This document shows positions 17,267 through 27,603 of a stretch of DNA of 64,000 bases, in pieces. This DNA is from Zobellia russellii (lineage in GTDB: Bacteria > Bacteroidota > Bacteroidia > Flavobacteriales > Flavobacteriaceae). Position 1 is the first letter of the stretch. Every line of letters begins with the position of its first letter. The DNA lies in the NCBI RefSeq assembly GCF_018728565.1, contig NZ_JACSOI010000004.1, positions 1 to 64,000 on the forward strand. Direction: 5' to 3'. A model generated the notes under the pieces. That model was not told the DNA's origin and ran no database searches. It saw nothing but the letters and a program-made list of their open reading frames with translations. The translations under genes and the position numbers were made by a program.

Positions 17267-18145
17267 ATGAAAATGAAAGATGTAAAGCTCAAATTCCTTT
17301 TTGGTTTAATGTTTTTGGCTATAACCACGGTCAAGAGCCAAAATGTGGAAACACGGATACCATCTATCCCCGATGAGTTGATTTACAAAATTGTTGATGG
17401 CGATACTTTAAAGATGCATTTTAGATATCCGGAAAAGGTACAACCTAACAAAACCTATCCGGCAATAGTATTCTTTTTTGGCGGGGGATGGAACGGTGGT
17501 ACTATCACTCAATTTGAAGATCAGGCCAACTATTTTGCTTCTAGGGGCATGATTGGTGTTTTGGTAGACTATCGGGTAAAATCAAGGCATGGTACCACAC
17601 CATTTGAAGCAGTGAGCGATGCAAAAACGGCTATTAGATTCGTAAGGGGATATGCCGATAAATTTCAAATTGATCCTGATAAAATAGTGGCTTCCGGAGG
17701 TTCTGCAGGTGGACACCTAGCAGCTGCCGCCGCAACCGTAAACGGCTTGGATGAAACTATTGATAATCTTTCCATTAGTGCAAAACCGAACGCGTTGGTA
17801 CTTTATAACCCTGTCATTGATAACGGTCCCGAAGGATTTGAATACAAACGAATGGGAGGGAGGCATATGGAAATATCCCCAATGCACAATATTAAAAAAG
17901 GAACCGCTCCCACTATTGTTTTTTTAGGAACAAAAGATGCTTTGATACCGGTTTCTACCATAGAAAAATACAAGACCAAAATGGAGGAGGTAGGAAGCCG
18001 CTGCGATATATTTTTATATAAAGACCAGACCCATGGTTTTTTCAATAGACCCCGCAGTAACGGAGAGTTCTACGTGAAAACCACCCGTGAAGCGGATATA
18101 TTTTTAGAATCCTTAGGGTATCTAAAAGGAGAGCCTAAAATTTAA
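17267..18145 (+). CDS. Secreted alpha/beta-hydrolase, probable carbohydrate esterase
   Basis: 292 residues with an N-terminal signal peptide ending near VKSQ. The alpha/beta-hydrolase fold shows an oxyanion-hole segment FFFGGGWNGG near residue 74, nucleophile serine in GGSAGGH near 146, an acid in GTKDALIPV near 225 and histidine in DQTHGFF near 257. The set resembles acetyl-esterase/BD-FAE-like enzymes. It may remove acetyl or other ester groups from the glycan before depolymerisation. It lies 75 bp after GH88 and 5 bp before the next sulfatase, so it belongs to the same transcript. The ester substrate cannot be read from the sequence. Confidence 0.8.
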   Translation: MKMKDVKLKFLFGLMFLAITTVKSQNVETRIPSIPDELIYKIVDGDTLKMHFRYPEKVQPNKTYPAIVFFFGGGWNGGTITQFEDQANYFASRGMIGVLVDYRVKSRHGTTPFEAVSDAKTAIRFVRGYADKFQIDPDKIVASGGSAGGHLAAAAATVNGLDETIDNLSISAKPNALVLYNPVIDNGPEGFEYKRMGGRHMEISPMHNIKKGTAPTIVFLGTKDALIPVSTIEKYKTKMEEVGSRCDIFLYKDQTHGFFNRPRSNGEFYVKTTREADIFLESLGYLKGEPKI

Positions 18146-18150
18146 TCGAT

Positions 18151-19629
18151 ATGAAAGAGAAACGTATAGGGCTTGTAAAGATTTTGGTTGTACTTCTAGG
18201 TCTTGGCATTTTAAATTCGTGTAAAACTGCCAAAGAAGAAGTGCCTGCCAAGAAGTTGGAACAACCAAACATTATTGTTCTGCTCTGCGATGACTTGGGT
18301 TACGGAGACCTTTCCTCTTTTGGACATCCTTTTATAGAAACACCTAATTTGGATGCATTGGCGGAGTCGGGAATAAAGCTTACCAGCTTCTATTCGGCCG
18401 CTCCGGTTTGTTCGCCGTCCAGAATAGGATTATTGACCGGAAGAAGTCCTAACAGGGCCGGATTGTATGATTTTATTGTTGGTGGGAACAAAAAAAGGGA
18501 AGACCTCAAAGATTTGGTCCATTTGCGAGCGGAGGAAGAAACCATTCCGGCTTTACTCAAAGAAGTAGGGTACAGCACCTGTTTGGTGGGCAAATGGCAT
18601 GGTAGCTCATTTTTTAATTCGGAAGAACAGCCACAACCGGATCACTTTGGTTTTGAACATTGGTTTGCAACCCATAACAACGCGGCACCAACGCATGAAA
18701 ACCCAAGGAATTTTGTTCGTAACGGTACTCAAGTAGGGCAACTAGAGGGTTTTAGTAGTCAATTGATAGTAGATGAGGCCATTGGCTGGTTAGATAAAAA
18801 AGAAGGAGATAATCCTTTCTTTCTTGAAGTAGCATTTCATGAACCTCATGAGCCTATAGCTTCCCCGGAACGTTTGGTTAAAAAATATATGGAGTTCACC
18901 GATATTAAGGAGGAAGCGGAGTTTTTCGCCAATGTTGAAAATGTTGATATTGCAGTTGGCCGTTTGTTAGACTACTTAAAAAAACAAGGGCTAGACTCTA
19001 ATACATTGGTAGTTTTTACATCGGATAACGGACCGGAAACTCTAAACAGATATCCCAAGGCAAAACGTTCTTTTGGCTCACCAGGCGATTTAAAAGGTAT
19101 GAAATTATGGACTACCGAGGCCGGTTTTAGGGTGCCCTGTATTATCAACTGGTTAGGTAAGGAAACTTATAATGGCACCACGGATGCGATAGTATCTTCT
19201 TTGGATTTTCTGCCCACTTTCTCCGAACTGGCAGGAGCGGGATTGCCTCAAAAAAAGTTGGACGGGCAATCTATAGCATCATTTCTGAAAACAGGTACCA
19301 TAGAAAGGCAGAAGCCTTTGGTATGGAGTTTTTACAATGCACTTAATGAACATGTAGTGGCCATGCGCAACGGAGATTGGAAAATAATGGCTCAGCTTAA
19401 AACAGAAGAAGGGTATTTACCAAAGATTCTTAATGTCCATAGAGGTAATGAAGCGCTAGTTAAAAATGCGGAACTCTCAGATTTTGTCCTGTACAATCTA
19501 AAAGAGGATGTTGCGGAAAGTCAAGAAGTGTCAAAAAAACATCCTAAGCTTTTTCGAGAGATGAAGGTGGATTTGGTCCGGGAGTACAAAGAACTGTTGG
19601 ACGATAGCCATATTTGGGCGCGTAATTAA
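18151..19629 (+). CDS. S1-family (formylglycine) sulfatase, lipoprotein
   Basis: 492 residues. The lipoprotein signal ends at the cysteine in LGILNSC. The alkaline-phosphatase-fold sulfatase begins NIIVLLCDDLGYGDLSSFG, with paired aspartates as calcium ligands. C87 in CSPSR is the residue converted to formylglycine, followed by LLTGR. FTSDNGPE near residue 290 supplies the C-terminal metal ligands. It probably removes a sulfate ester from an oligosaccharide in the periplasm; the subfamily and the position attacked are not determinable by eye. It is tightly packed behind the esterase gene (5-bp gap). No formylglycine-generating enzyme is encoded in this window, so maturation depends on one elsewhere. 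Confidence 0.92.
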   Translation: MKEKRIGLVKILVVLLGLGILNSCKTAKEEVPAKKLEQPNIIVLLCDDLGYGDLSSFGHPFIETPNLDALAESGIKLTSFYSAAPVCSPSRIGLLTGRSPNRAGLYDFIVGGNKKREDLKDLVHLRAEEETIPALLKEVGYSTCLVGKWHGSSFFNSEEQPQPDHFGFEHWFATHNNAAPTHENPRNFVRNGTQVGQLEGFSSQLIVDEAIGWLDKKEGDNPFFLEVAFHEPHEPIASPERLVKKYMEFTDIKEEAEFFANVENVDIAVGRLLDYLKKQGLDSNTLVVFTSDNGPETLNRYPKAKRSFGSPGDLKGMKLWTTEAGFRVPCIINWLGKETYNGTTDAIVSSLDFLPTFSELAGAGLPQKKLDGQSIASFLKTGTIERQKPLVWSFYNALNEHVVAMRNGDWKIMAQLKTEEGYLPKILNVHRGNEALVKNAELSDFVLYNLKEDVAESQEVSKKHPKLFREMKVDLVREYKELLDDSHIWARN

Positions 19630-19680
19630 GAAGGGAAGAACGGTTGCAAATCGAATTAACGAAATAAACTATTTCCGAAA

Positions 19681-21672
19681 ATGATTGAAATTATAGATTT
19701 TTTAAAATATAAATCACTGATTTTTATAGTGTTATTTTCTTTTGTGGCACGTGCTTCATCGGAGGAAATAGAGCTAAAATCGCCCGATGGTACTAAAACG
19801 ATTAGTATTGTTACGGAAAACAATCAAATAGAGTTTTCAATTTTTTATAAAGGAAATCCAGTACTGTTGCCATCAACTTTGGAAATTATTTCGGAGCAAT
19901 TGCCATTTAAAGGCCCCTTATCCGTATTAAACTCGGAACAGACTTCCGTATCCAACATCTGGCATTCAAATTTTCTTGACCATAGTCGTTTTCATGATAA
20001 TTATAACCAACTTAAAGTTCATCTGGATAAGGGAGGTAACCAAGTAAATCTAATGGTTAGAGCGTATAATGAAGGTATTGCTTTGGCATATGAAATTCCC
20101 GAACAAAGTGGAATCACAGAGATTGACCTGGATGAAAAAATCAATTATAATTTTAAAGAGGACTACAAATTATGGTCAACACCAAAACGGGAGAAGGGTG
20201 TTTTAACGGCACAGGGGGAGTATAGAAAGATACCTATATCTCAATTACAAGAGGGGTGTGAACGTCCGTTGGTCATAGAAATGGGCGATAGTTTAATGGT
20301 AGCCTTGGCAGAAGCTAAATTGGTAGATTTTGCCCGTTTAAGCTTTGATAAGGGGTCTAGCTCGGAATTTAGCATTGTTTCATCCTTGGATAGTAAAATG
20401 GGGCAAGCACAGCAGGATACCATTACCGGAGCGGTTATTTCCGAACAGTTGGATAGTAAGATGAAAGTTCATAAAAAACTTCCATTCCAATCACCATGGA
20501 GGGTAGTGATGATGGCGGAGAATGAGGGGCAATTGTTGGCCAATAACTCTATTATTCCAAACCTGAACGATGCATCGGAAATAAAGAATGAATCTTGGAT
20601 AAAACCCGGAAAGGTAATCAGAGAAGCAACATTGACCACCAAAGGTGGATTTGTTACCGTAGATTTTGCGGCAAAACATAATATGCAGTATGTGTTGTTC
20701 GATGCTGGTTGGTACGGTAACGAAATGTATGATTCATCGGATGCCACTACTATAACCGTAGACCCAAATCGTTCAAAAGGCCCATTGGATCTAAAGGCTG
20801 TGATAGATTATGGGAAGACTAAAAATATAGGCATTATTCTGTATGTCAATAGACGGGCTTTAGAAAAGCAATTAGATGAAGTTTTGGAACTTTTTCAATC
20901 TTGGGGAGTGGCAGGAATTAAATTCGGATTTGTTAGGGTAGGAGACCAAGATGCAACGGCATGGCTGCACGAGGCCATCAAAAAAGCCGCAAAGTACAAA
21001 ATGGTAGTAGATGTGCATGATGAGTATCGGCCTACAGGTTTTTCAAGAACATACCCTAATTTTTTAACCCAAGAAGGAATTGCAGGAGATGAAACTAGTG
21101 TAACCAATGAGCACACTCTAATCACCATGTTTACCAGAATGTTGGCCGGTGCCGCAGATAATACGGTTTGCTATTATAATTCTAGGGTCAATAAAATGGG
21201 GTCTCATGCCTCTCAACTCGCAAAAACCGTCTGTATTTTTAGTCCGTTACAATTCTTGTATTGGTATGATAAGCCATTGGATTCCCCGGAAAAAAAGGAC
21301 GGTCTTTGGGGAGATACCAGACATATAGGGAATGAACCGGAATTAGAGTTTTTTGATGCCGTGCCCACCACTTGGGACGAAACCAAGGTTTTGGAAGCAA
21401 AAATTGGTGAGATAGGAGTGATTGCCCGTAGAAAGAACAACGAATGGTTTGTTGGCGGAATCAATGGAAATCAGTCAAGGACGGTTGAATTAGACTTTTC
21501 TTTTTTGGATGAAAATGCAGCTTATATCGCAAAGCTATATACTGATGATAAAACGGTTCAAACACGTACTCACGTTAAAATAGAGGAGATAGAATTGGAT
21601 TCCAATAGTTCTATTTCGTTGAATCTTCAAAAAAATAATGGATTCGCCATCCGCATTCAAAAAACCAATTAA
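19681..21672 (+). CDS. GH97-family glycoside hydrolase (SusB-like)
   Basis: 663 residues with a signal-like N-terminus to about residue 27. The GH97 N-terminal beta-sandwich (ELKSPDGTKTISI) is followed by a (beta/alpha)8 barrel (FDAGWYG, GIILYVNRR, HDEYRPTGFSRTYPNFLTQE). Family members are retaining alpha-galactosidases or inverting alpha-glucosidases. The aspartate nucleophile of the retaining group lies in a K.DF segment; here it reads KFGF near residue 414, glycine replacing the aspartate, which argues against the retaining type. It may release alpha-linked glucose or galactose from side chains, and calcium dependence is expected. It lies in the middle of the enzyme operon, 51 bp after one sulfatase and 18 bp before the next. 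Confidence 0.88.
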   Translation: MIEIIDFLKYKSLIFIVLFSFVARASSEEIELKSPDGTKTISIVTENNQIEFSIFYKGNPVLLPSTLEIISEQLPFKGPLSVLNSEQTSVSNIWHSNFLDHSRFHDNYNQLKVHLDKGGNQVNLMVRAYNEGIALAYEIPEQSGITEIDLDEKINYNFKEDYKLWSTPKREKGVLTAQGEYRKIPISQLQEGCERPLVIEMGDSLMVALAEAKLVDFARLSFDKGSSSEFSIVSSLDSKMGQAQQDTITGAVISEQLDSKMKVHKKLPFQSPWRVVMMAENEGQLLANNSIIPNLNDASEIKNESWIKPGKVIREATLTTKGGFVTVDFAAKHNMQYVLFDAGWYGNEMYDSSDATTITVDPNRSKGPLDLKAVIDYGKTKNIGIILYVNRRALEKQLDEVLELFQSWGVAGIKFGFVRVGDQDATAWLHEAIKKAAKYKMVVDVHDEYRPTGFSRTYPNFLTQEGIAGDETSVTNEHTLITMFTRMLAGAADNTVCYYNSRVNKMGSHASQLAKTVCIFSPLQFLYWYDKPLDSPEKKDGLWGDTRHIGNEPELEFFDAVPTTWDETKVLEAKIGEIGVIARRKNNEWFVGGINGNQSRTVELDFSFLDENAAYIAKLYTDDKTVQTRTHVKIEEIELDSNSSISLNLQKNNGFAIRIQKTN

Positions 21673-21690
21673 TACAAATATGACCCTATT

Positions 21691-23211
21691 ATGAAAAGTA
21701 AAATTATTGTCTTGGTTATTACCCTATTGCTATTATCTCCAGACACAAGTTTCGGATTTCAGCAAGCTTCGAAAGTTAAAAATACCAATCTAAATTTAAA
21801 GAAGGTAAAAGGGCAAAAGAAACGAAATGTAATTTTTATCTTAACTGATGATCACCGCTATGATTTTATGGGATTTACGGGTAAGGTGCCGTGGCTAAAG
21901 ACACCTAATTTGGATAAGATGGCAACGGAAGGCGCACATATGAAAAATGCCTTTGTTACTACTTCCCTGTGTTCGCCCAGTAGGGCCAGTATTCTAACTG
22001 GTGAATATTCGCACGTACATACCATAGTAGATAATGTAGCACCAAATCCAGGGAACTTAACATTTTTTCCTGAGTACCTTCAAAAGGCAGGCTATGAGAC
22101 GTCCTTTTTTGGTAAATGGCATATGGGAGATCACAATGACAGCCCCAGACCCGGTTTTGATCATTGGGAAAGTTTTGCTGGTCAGGGGGATTACTACGGT
22201 CCCAACCTTAATATAAATGGAAAAAATACCCAATATGATAAGGAGACCTACGTAACGGATCTATTAACGGAACACGCAGTTGATTGGTTGGATAACAGGG
22301 ATACAAAGAAACCATTTTTTATGTATCTCTCGCACAAGGCTGTTCACGCCACGTTTAAACCCGCCAAACGACATGAAGGTTTGTATGCCGGTAAAAAAAT
22401 AAAGAAACCGGATTCCTATACGCAGACTATTGGTAGTGCCTACAAGAAGTTGAACTGGCCGGAATGGGTCAAGAAGCAACGGGATAGCTGGCATGGAGTG
22501 GACTATATGTACCACGGCAGGGCAAAAGGAACTTTTGATGATTTGGTACAACGCTATTGCGAGACTTTAATGGGGGTTGATGAAAGTGTGGGTACCGTTA
22601 TGGACTGGCTAAAAGCCAATGGCCTTGATGAATCTACAATGGTCATTTATATGGGAGATAACGGGTTTAGTTGGGGCGAGCACGGCCTCATAGACAAACG
22701 TCATTTTTATGAAGAATCGGTTAAAGTTCCTATGCTGGTACGTTGCCCGGAAATTTTTGAAGGCGGGCAGACTATAGAGCGTATGGTGCAGAACGTAGAT
22801 ATAGCACCAACTATTTTAGAGTGTGCCGGTTTGGAGAAACCTGAATATATGCCGGGTAAATCATTTGTGCAATTGCTTAAAGGTGATGAGAACAACTGGC
22901 GCGATAAAATATTCTATGAGTATTACTTTGAGTATGATTTTCCCATGACGCCTACAGTTTTTGGTGTTCGTACGGATAAGTACAAATACATACGCTACAA
23001 TGGCATTTGGGATACGAACGAACTCTATGATATAGAAAACGATCCCAATGAAATTGTCAACCTTATTGATAAGCCTGAATTACAGCCCATGATTAAAGAG
23101 TTTGCCAATAGTCTGTACGATTGGTTAGAGGATAGCAATGGCATGCAAATACCTCTAAAAAGGAACGTCTACCATAGAATTGGTGATTATGAGCACCCCA
23201 ATCAATATTAA
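21691..23211 (+). CDS. S1-family sulfatase, secreted
   Basis: 506 residues with an N-terminal hydrophobic signal (about residues 1-23), no clear lipobox. The core begins NVIFILTDDHRYDFMGF. C94 in CSPSR is the formylglycine precursor, followed by ASILTGEYSH. GDNGFSWGEHGL near residue 320 supplies distal metal and catalytic residues. DDHR at the first metal site and the GEHGL element are typical of sulfatases related to iduronate-2-sulfatase and N-sulfoglucosamine-type enzymes rather than arylsulfatase A. A uronate- or hexosamine-linked sulfate is therefore conceivable, as inference only. It is cotranscribed with GH97 upstream and with the lyase gene 27 bp downstream. Confidence 0.92.
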   Translation: MKSKIIVLVITLLLLSPDTSFGFQQASKVKNTNLNLKKVKGQKKRNVIFILTDDHRYDFMGFTGKVPWLKTPNLDKMATEGAHMKNAFVTTSLCSPSRASILTGEYSHVHTIVDNVAPNPGNLTFFPEYLQKAGYETSFFGKWHMGDHNDSPRPGFDHWESFAGQGDYYGPNLNINGKNTQYDKETYVTDLLTEHAVDWLDNRDTKKPFFMYLSHKAVHATFKPAKRHEGLYAGKKIKKPDSYTQTIGSAYKKLNWPEWVKKQRDSWHGVDYMYHGRAKGTFDDLVQRYCETLMGVDESVGTVMDWLKANGLDESTMVIYMGDNGFSWGEHGLIDKRHFYEESVKVPMLVRCPEIFEGGQTIERMVQNVDIAPTILECAGLEKPEYMPGKSFVQLLKGDENNWRDKIFYEYYFEYDFPMTPTVFGVRTDKYKYIRYNGIWDTNELYDIENDPNEIVNLIDKPELQPMIKEFANSLYDWLEDSNGMQIPLKRNVYHRIGDYEHPNQY

Positions 23212-23238
23212 TTCAAAAAGCTATTGAGGAGGGCAAGA

Positions 23239-26058
23239 ATGAATCAGAGAAAGATGATGAAGAAAATGAAAAGGAAGAATGTATATTTTTTGGTCTGTTT
23301 GCTATTGGCTTCGGCTTTAGTAGAAGCGCAAACAGAGGATCATCCCAGAATTTACGTTACCGATCAAGAAAAAGAAGTTTTTGTACAATCGGTAGAAAGT
23401 GTTGCGTGGAAAAAGGAACTAGTAGACAAAAAGAAGGAGCGTTTAGAAGAGTACATTGCGTATTGGGAGAATGACCCGGAATGGTTGGTTTCACGGCTTC
23501 AGATGAACTGGAACACCAAACACGATAAGGTATATTTAAAAGGAGGCAATTTTTCACATTCTGAAGGAAAGGCACCTGTGGCTACGGTCAGATATTCTGG
23601 AACAAGAGATTGGGCAACAGATTATGTGCGCCCAAAACTGGAAGATGTACCGCCTTATTTTGATGATTCTCGCGGCTTGTTTTTAAAACATAAACAAACT
23701 GGAAAAATGGAGTGGGTGCACCCTTCTAAATCCGGTTTTGCCATTGATAAGATAAACGAGCAAATTATGGGGCTTGTGGCGGATGCCGCCTTTTTTTATT
23801 GGCTTACAGGGGAACAGAAATATGCCGATTTTGCCGCACCCGTTTTCTTCACCTATATGGAGGGAATGTATTATAGGGATGCTCCCATAGATTTAGAAAA
23901 ATCAGAGCAGGATAATATTTCTGGTCTTGCCACTTTTGAGGTCATTCACGAAGGCGTTGTAATCTCGCTAGTAACTACTTATGATTTTCTGTACGGTTAC
24001 TTTAAGGCGAATAAAAAAAATCTGGATACTTCGGTGGCCGTATTTCAAAAATGGGGAGATCAAATCATTAAAAAGGGAATTCCTGATAACAATTGGAACC
24101 TGTTCCAAGCAAGGTTTCTTACCTATATTGGTTTGGTACTGGAGACCAATCAAAATTATAAAAACGGAAAGGGGCAAGAGTATTATTTAGACCATACTTT
24201 CAATATATCTACAGATCGGCAAATTGCCATTAAGGAAAGCCTTCTGGTATACGATCAGGAAAATGCTATGTGGCCGGAGTGTGCATCATATTCCGTTCAT
24301 GTTATTACTACCTTTTTACGCATATTCACAGTATTGGACCATGCTATGAACGCCAATGAATTTGCTAATTATCCCATGGTAGAAAGGGCTGCGCTGGCAT
24401 CTTTTCAATACTTGTTTCCTAGCGGGTATATGGTTGGTTTTGGCGATTCGCACCATAAAACACTTCCACCTGAAAATTTTGAACTTTTGGTAGCCAATTA
24501 TAAAAAGTACGGGCAAGAAGATAAAGAGAAGCTGATATCCGGACTCCTTTCCCAAATGATAGAAAATGGGCAGTATAACCGGAAGGGTAAAGATTTTTTT
24601 GAGTTGTTTTTCTATGTGGATAAGTTGAATGAAAATGGAACAAATGAGGATCTGCAGACGGATACGCTTGTTTCTCCAACTTTCTATGCACCTAATGTTA
24701 GTATGCTTAACCAACGCATGGGAACAGGAAAAAACGCTGTAATGGCTTCTGTTGTAGGTTCTTTTGGAAACCATGCCCATGCCAATGGAATTTCACTGGA
24801 ATTGTATGCGAACAATTATGTTCTGGGTACGGACATGGGGCGCGGACCTAGTTATTGGCATGAAGACCATAGGGATTTCTATTCGCGTTTTCCCGCTCAT
24901 AATACGGTGGTAGTAGATGGTCAATCGGACTATGCGGCCATGCGTACTTACTTTCCATTTCAACTGGATAATGTATTTCCTAATTCGGGCGAAAGGCCAT
25001 CTTTTGATAAGGTTACTTTTTCTAAAGTATCCTTTGTAGAGCCTAAGACGGTTTCCGATCAGCAACGTTTTACTGCGCTCATAGAATCAAAAAATCAAAA
25101 ACCCTATATCATTGATGTTTTTCGTTCTAAAAAACAAAAGGAAGGAAAGCAAAAGCATGAGTATATCTATCATAACCTAGGGCAATCTTTAGAACTTTTA
25201 GATGATAAAAATAATATACTAAATACAACACCTACGGATGAACTGTCTTCTAAGAAAGGAGACTTAAAAGGATATGATTACTTCACGGACAAAAGTAAAA
25301 CGATTAACTCGGGAGATATTCAGGCTGTTTTTAAACTGAAGAGTGGTGAAAATGCCCATAATATCATGAAACTATGGGTGAAGGGAAGCAAGAACCAGAC
25401 CTTATATAAAGTCAATTCGCCAAAATCCAATGCCCTTAGTGCAGGTACCGCTCCTAAAGAAGTTCTGGAAAAGGCCATACCTACCCTAATTTTAAAAAGA
25501 GAGGAAGCGGCTTGGGAAAACCCGTTTGCTGTAGTGTTTAATCCGTATATGGAGGAGGATAACAATCCCATTGCCAACGTGACTTTTTCATCTTTGCCAG
25601 AATATCCCAATACACAGATTATTGATGTTCTATTGAGCGATACATCTACCGTAGATCGTACCGTTTTAAACACTTCGGAGAGCGATGTGGCATCTAAAGA
25701 AGGTTTTTATCAGAAAGGACTATTGTCCACACTACGGTTGGCCAACAATAAGGCCGATATTGAATTTATGTTTTTATCGGGTATGGAAAAATTTGAATCG
25801 CACGGTTGGGATATCGTCTCATCCGGCAGGCCATTTTCCTTCACACTGGAAAGAAATACAAATGGTTACGTCATTAGCAATGACAACCCAATAACCATCA
25901 ATATGCCTTTGTCAAAAGAAGGGGCAGAGCCACAAATACAATTGTACGAAAACGGTAATCTCGTAGCAAGTAGAAAGGCAACGGTTAACAGAAACAACCC
26001 GTGGCAAGTGGTGTTTAAGCTGTCTAAAGGGTATGACAAGGTTTTGATTACCTACTAA
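23239..26058 (+). CDS. Heparinase II/III-like polysaccharide lyase, long form (PL-1)
   Basis: 939 residues. An N-terminal signal sequence ends near VEAQ and the mature part begins DHPRIYVTDQEKEVF. An (alpha/alpha) toroid of about 400 residues is followed by the heparinase II/III beta-sandwich, with the HAHANG motif at H512 and AHNTVVVDGQSDY about 45 residues later. Both are hallmarks of lyases that cut uronic-acid glycosidic bonds by beta-elimination. The CAZy family cannot be fixed by eye. The frame reaches a TTG at 23224, but the ATG at 23239 is preceded by GAGGAGG, an unusually good Shine-Dalgarno match for this organism. It sits between a sulfatase and the GH29 gene. Its products would be substrates for GH88. 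Confidence 0.85.
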   Translation: MNQRKMMKKMKRKNVYFLVCLLLASALVEAQTEDHPRIYVTDQEKEVFVQSVESVAWKKELVDKKKERLEEYIAYWENDPEWLVSRLQMNWNTKHDKVYLKGGNFSHSEGKAPVATVRYSGTRDWATDYVRPKLEDVPPYFDDSRGLFLKHKQTGKMEWVHPSKSGFAIDKINEQIMGLVADAAFFYWLTGEQKYADFAAPVFFTYMEGMYYRDAPIDLEKSEQDNISGLATFEVIHEGVVISLVTTYDFLYGYFKANKKNLDTSVAVFQKWGDQIIKKGIPDNNWNLFQARFLTYIGLVLETNQNYKNGKGQEYYLDHTFNISTDRQIAIKESLLVYDQENAMWPECASYSVHVITTFLRIFTVLDHAMNANEFANYPMVERAALASFQYLFPSGYMVGFGDSHHKTLPPENFELLVANYKKYGQEDKEKLISGLLSQMIENGQYNRKGKDFFELFFYVDKLNENGTNEDLQTDTLVSPTFYAPNVSMLNQRMGTGKNAVMASVVGSFGNHAHANGISLELYANNYVLGTDMGRGPSYWHEDHRDFYSRFPAHNTVVVDGQSDYAAMRTYFPFQLDNVFPNSGERPSFDKVTFSKVSFVEPKTVSDQQRFTALIESKNQKPYIIDVFRSKKQKEGKQKHEYIYHNLGQSLELLDDKNNILNTTPTDELSSKKGDLKGYDYFTDKSKTINSGDIQAVFKLKSGENAHNIMKLWVKGSKNQTLYKVNSPKSNALSAGTAPKEVLEKAIPTLILKREEAAWENPFAVVFNPYMEEDNNPIANVTFSSLPEYPNTQIIDVLLSDTSTVDRTVLNTSESDVASKEGFYQKGLLSTLRLANNKADIEFMFLSGMEKFESHGWDIVSSGRPFSFTLERNTNGYVISNDNPITINMPLSKEGAEPQIQLYENGNLVASRKATVNRNNPWQVVFKLSKGYDKVLITY

Positions 26059-26137
26059 ATCATGATAGCTAATCCGAACCAAAAGTAACAAGAAGTAAAA
26101 TTATCTATTAGAACCAAGTAAACTTAACAACTAGAAA

Positions 26138-27496
26138 ATGAAAGTAATAGTAAAATCAATTTTGTTCACATTCGTAGCCATGTGTACAACAGGGCAAGGA
26201 ATGGCCCAAGAGAAGGCAAAAGAAGAATTATCCGATGATGAGCGTATGGAATGGTGGCGCGATGCCAAATTTGGAATGTTCATTCATTGGGGAGCTTACT
26301 CCATAATAGGCGGTGAGCGCGGAGAGCAAATTGCCGGTGGTGGTGCGGAATGGGCCATGGATAAATTAGACTATACCATAGAGGAGTATGAAAAGTTTCC
26401 TAAGATGTTCAACCCCCGATTGTTCGATGCCGAAGCATGGGTGAAAATGGCCAAGGATGCCGGAATGAAGTATATTGTTCTGACCTCCAAACACCATGAC
26501 GGTTTTTGCCTTTGGGACTCGGAAATTACGGACTATGATATTATGGATACCGCTCCCTTTAAGCGCGATATCGTAAAAGAGCTTTTAGAAGCCTCAAGAA
26601 AACACGGTATTAAATTTGGCCTGTACCATTCCATAGTAGATTGGCACCATCCACAGGCACAAGGAAATCTATACCCCAATTACAATGCGGGCCAAAAGGA
26701 CCAGACTGTTGTAAATCCGGAATTTCCGGAATATTATAAAAACTATCTAAAACCGCAGGTAAAAGAATTATTGACCAAGTATGGGGATATTGACGTGGTT
26801 TGGTTTGATGGGGATTGGATTGCCGATTATACTACCGAAATGGGGAAGGACATGTACAATTTCATTAGGGAAATCCAGCCTAATTCCATAATCAATAATA
26901 GAGTGGATAAGGGTCGAAAAGGTATGGAGGGTATGGACCGGGAAGGAAATTTTGCTGGTGATTTTGGTACGCCAGAACAGGAAATTCCAGCTACAGGAAT
27001 TGCAGAAGATTGGGAGGCCTGTATGACCATGAACAGAACTTGGGGCTACAAACCAGATGATACCAAATGGAAAAGTAGCGATGACCTTATTCAAAAACTG
27101 GTAGATATCGTCTCAAAAGGAGGTAATTTTTTGCTGAACATAGGACCTGATGGGTATGGTAGGTTTCCTTCGCAAAGTATTAGAAGATTAAAAGCCATGG
27201 GCGAATGGACAGATGCCAACGGAGAAGCACTTTACGGTGCTACCGCCAGCCCATATGATATGCCGGAATGGGGAAGGTACACCAAAAAGGATGGTGTAGT
27301 ATATGCGCATGTTTTTGATTGGCCGGAAGATGGAAAATTGGCAATTCATAAAGATATCAAACTAAAAAAGGCATCTGTACTGGTAGCTCCCACTTCGGAA
27401 ATTACGTCAGAAAAAACATCCAAAGGTACTACGCTACAACTACCAAAAGATGCTCCGGATGAATTTGTAAGTGTCATTAAATTGGAACTACGCTAA
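26138..27496 (+). CDS. GH29 alpha-L-fucosidase
   Basis: 452 residues with a signal peptide ending near GMAQ. The GH29 catalytic barrel begins EWWRDAKFGMFIHWGAYS and includes YIVLTSKHHDGFCLWDSE. The nucleophile aspartate D224 lies in VVWFDGDW. It is shorter than many fucosidases because no extra C-terminal carbohydrate-binding module follows the small beta domain. It releases terminal alpha-L-fucose in the periplasm, linking the locus to the L-fucose catabolic operon at 41436-47803. It is the last gene before a 245-bp gap and probably ends the first enzyme operon. The acid/base residue is not obvious by eye, as is usual in GH29. Confidence 0.93.
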   Translation: MKVIVKSILFTFVAMCTTGQGMAQEKAKEELSDDERMEWWRDAKFGMFIHWGAYSIIGGERGEQIAGGGAEWAMDKLDYTIEEYEKFPKMFNPRLFDAEAWVKMAKDAGMKYIVLTSKHHDGFCLWDSEITDYDIMDTAPFKRDIVKELLEASRKHGIKFGLYHSIVDWHHPQAQGNLYPNYNAGQKDQTVVNPEFPEYYKNYLKPQVKELLTKYGDIDVVWFDGDWIADYTTEMGKDMYNFIREIQPNSIINNRVDKGRKGMEGMDREGNFAGDFGTPEQEIPATGIAEDWEACMTMNRTWGYKPDDTKWKSSDDLIQKLVDIVSKGGNFLLNIGPDGYGRFPSQSIRRLKAMGEWTDANGEALYGATASPYDMPEWGRYTKKDGVVYAHVFDWPEDGKLAIHKDIKLKKASVLVAPTSEITSEKTSKGTTLQLPKDAPDEFVSVIKLELR

Positions 27497-27603
27497 TTCA
27501 ATTGGAGTACGTAATGCTTCGTGCTCAATGGGCGCCGGTTCTAAACTAGAAATAAATCTGAAGGGATGAAAAAGGCTCTAGACTCCCTGAATACGGCTAA
27601 TGG

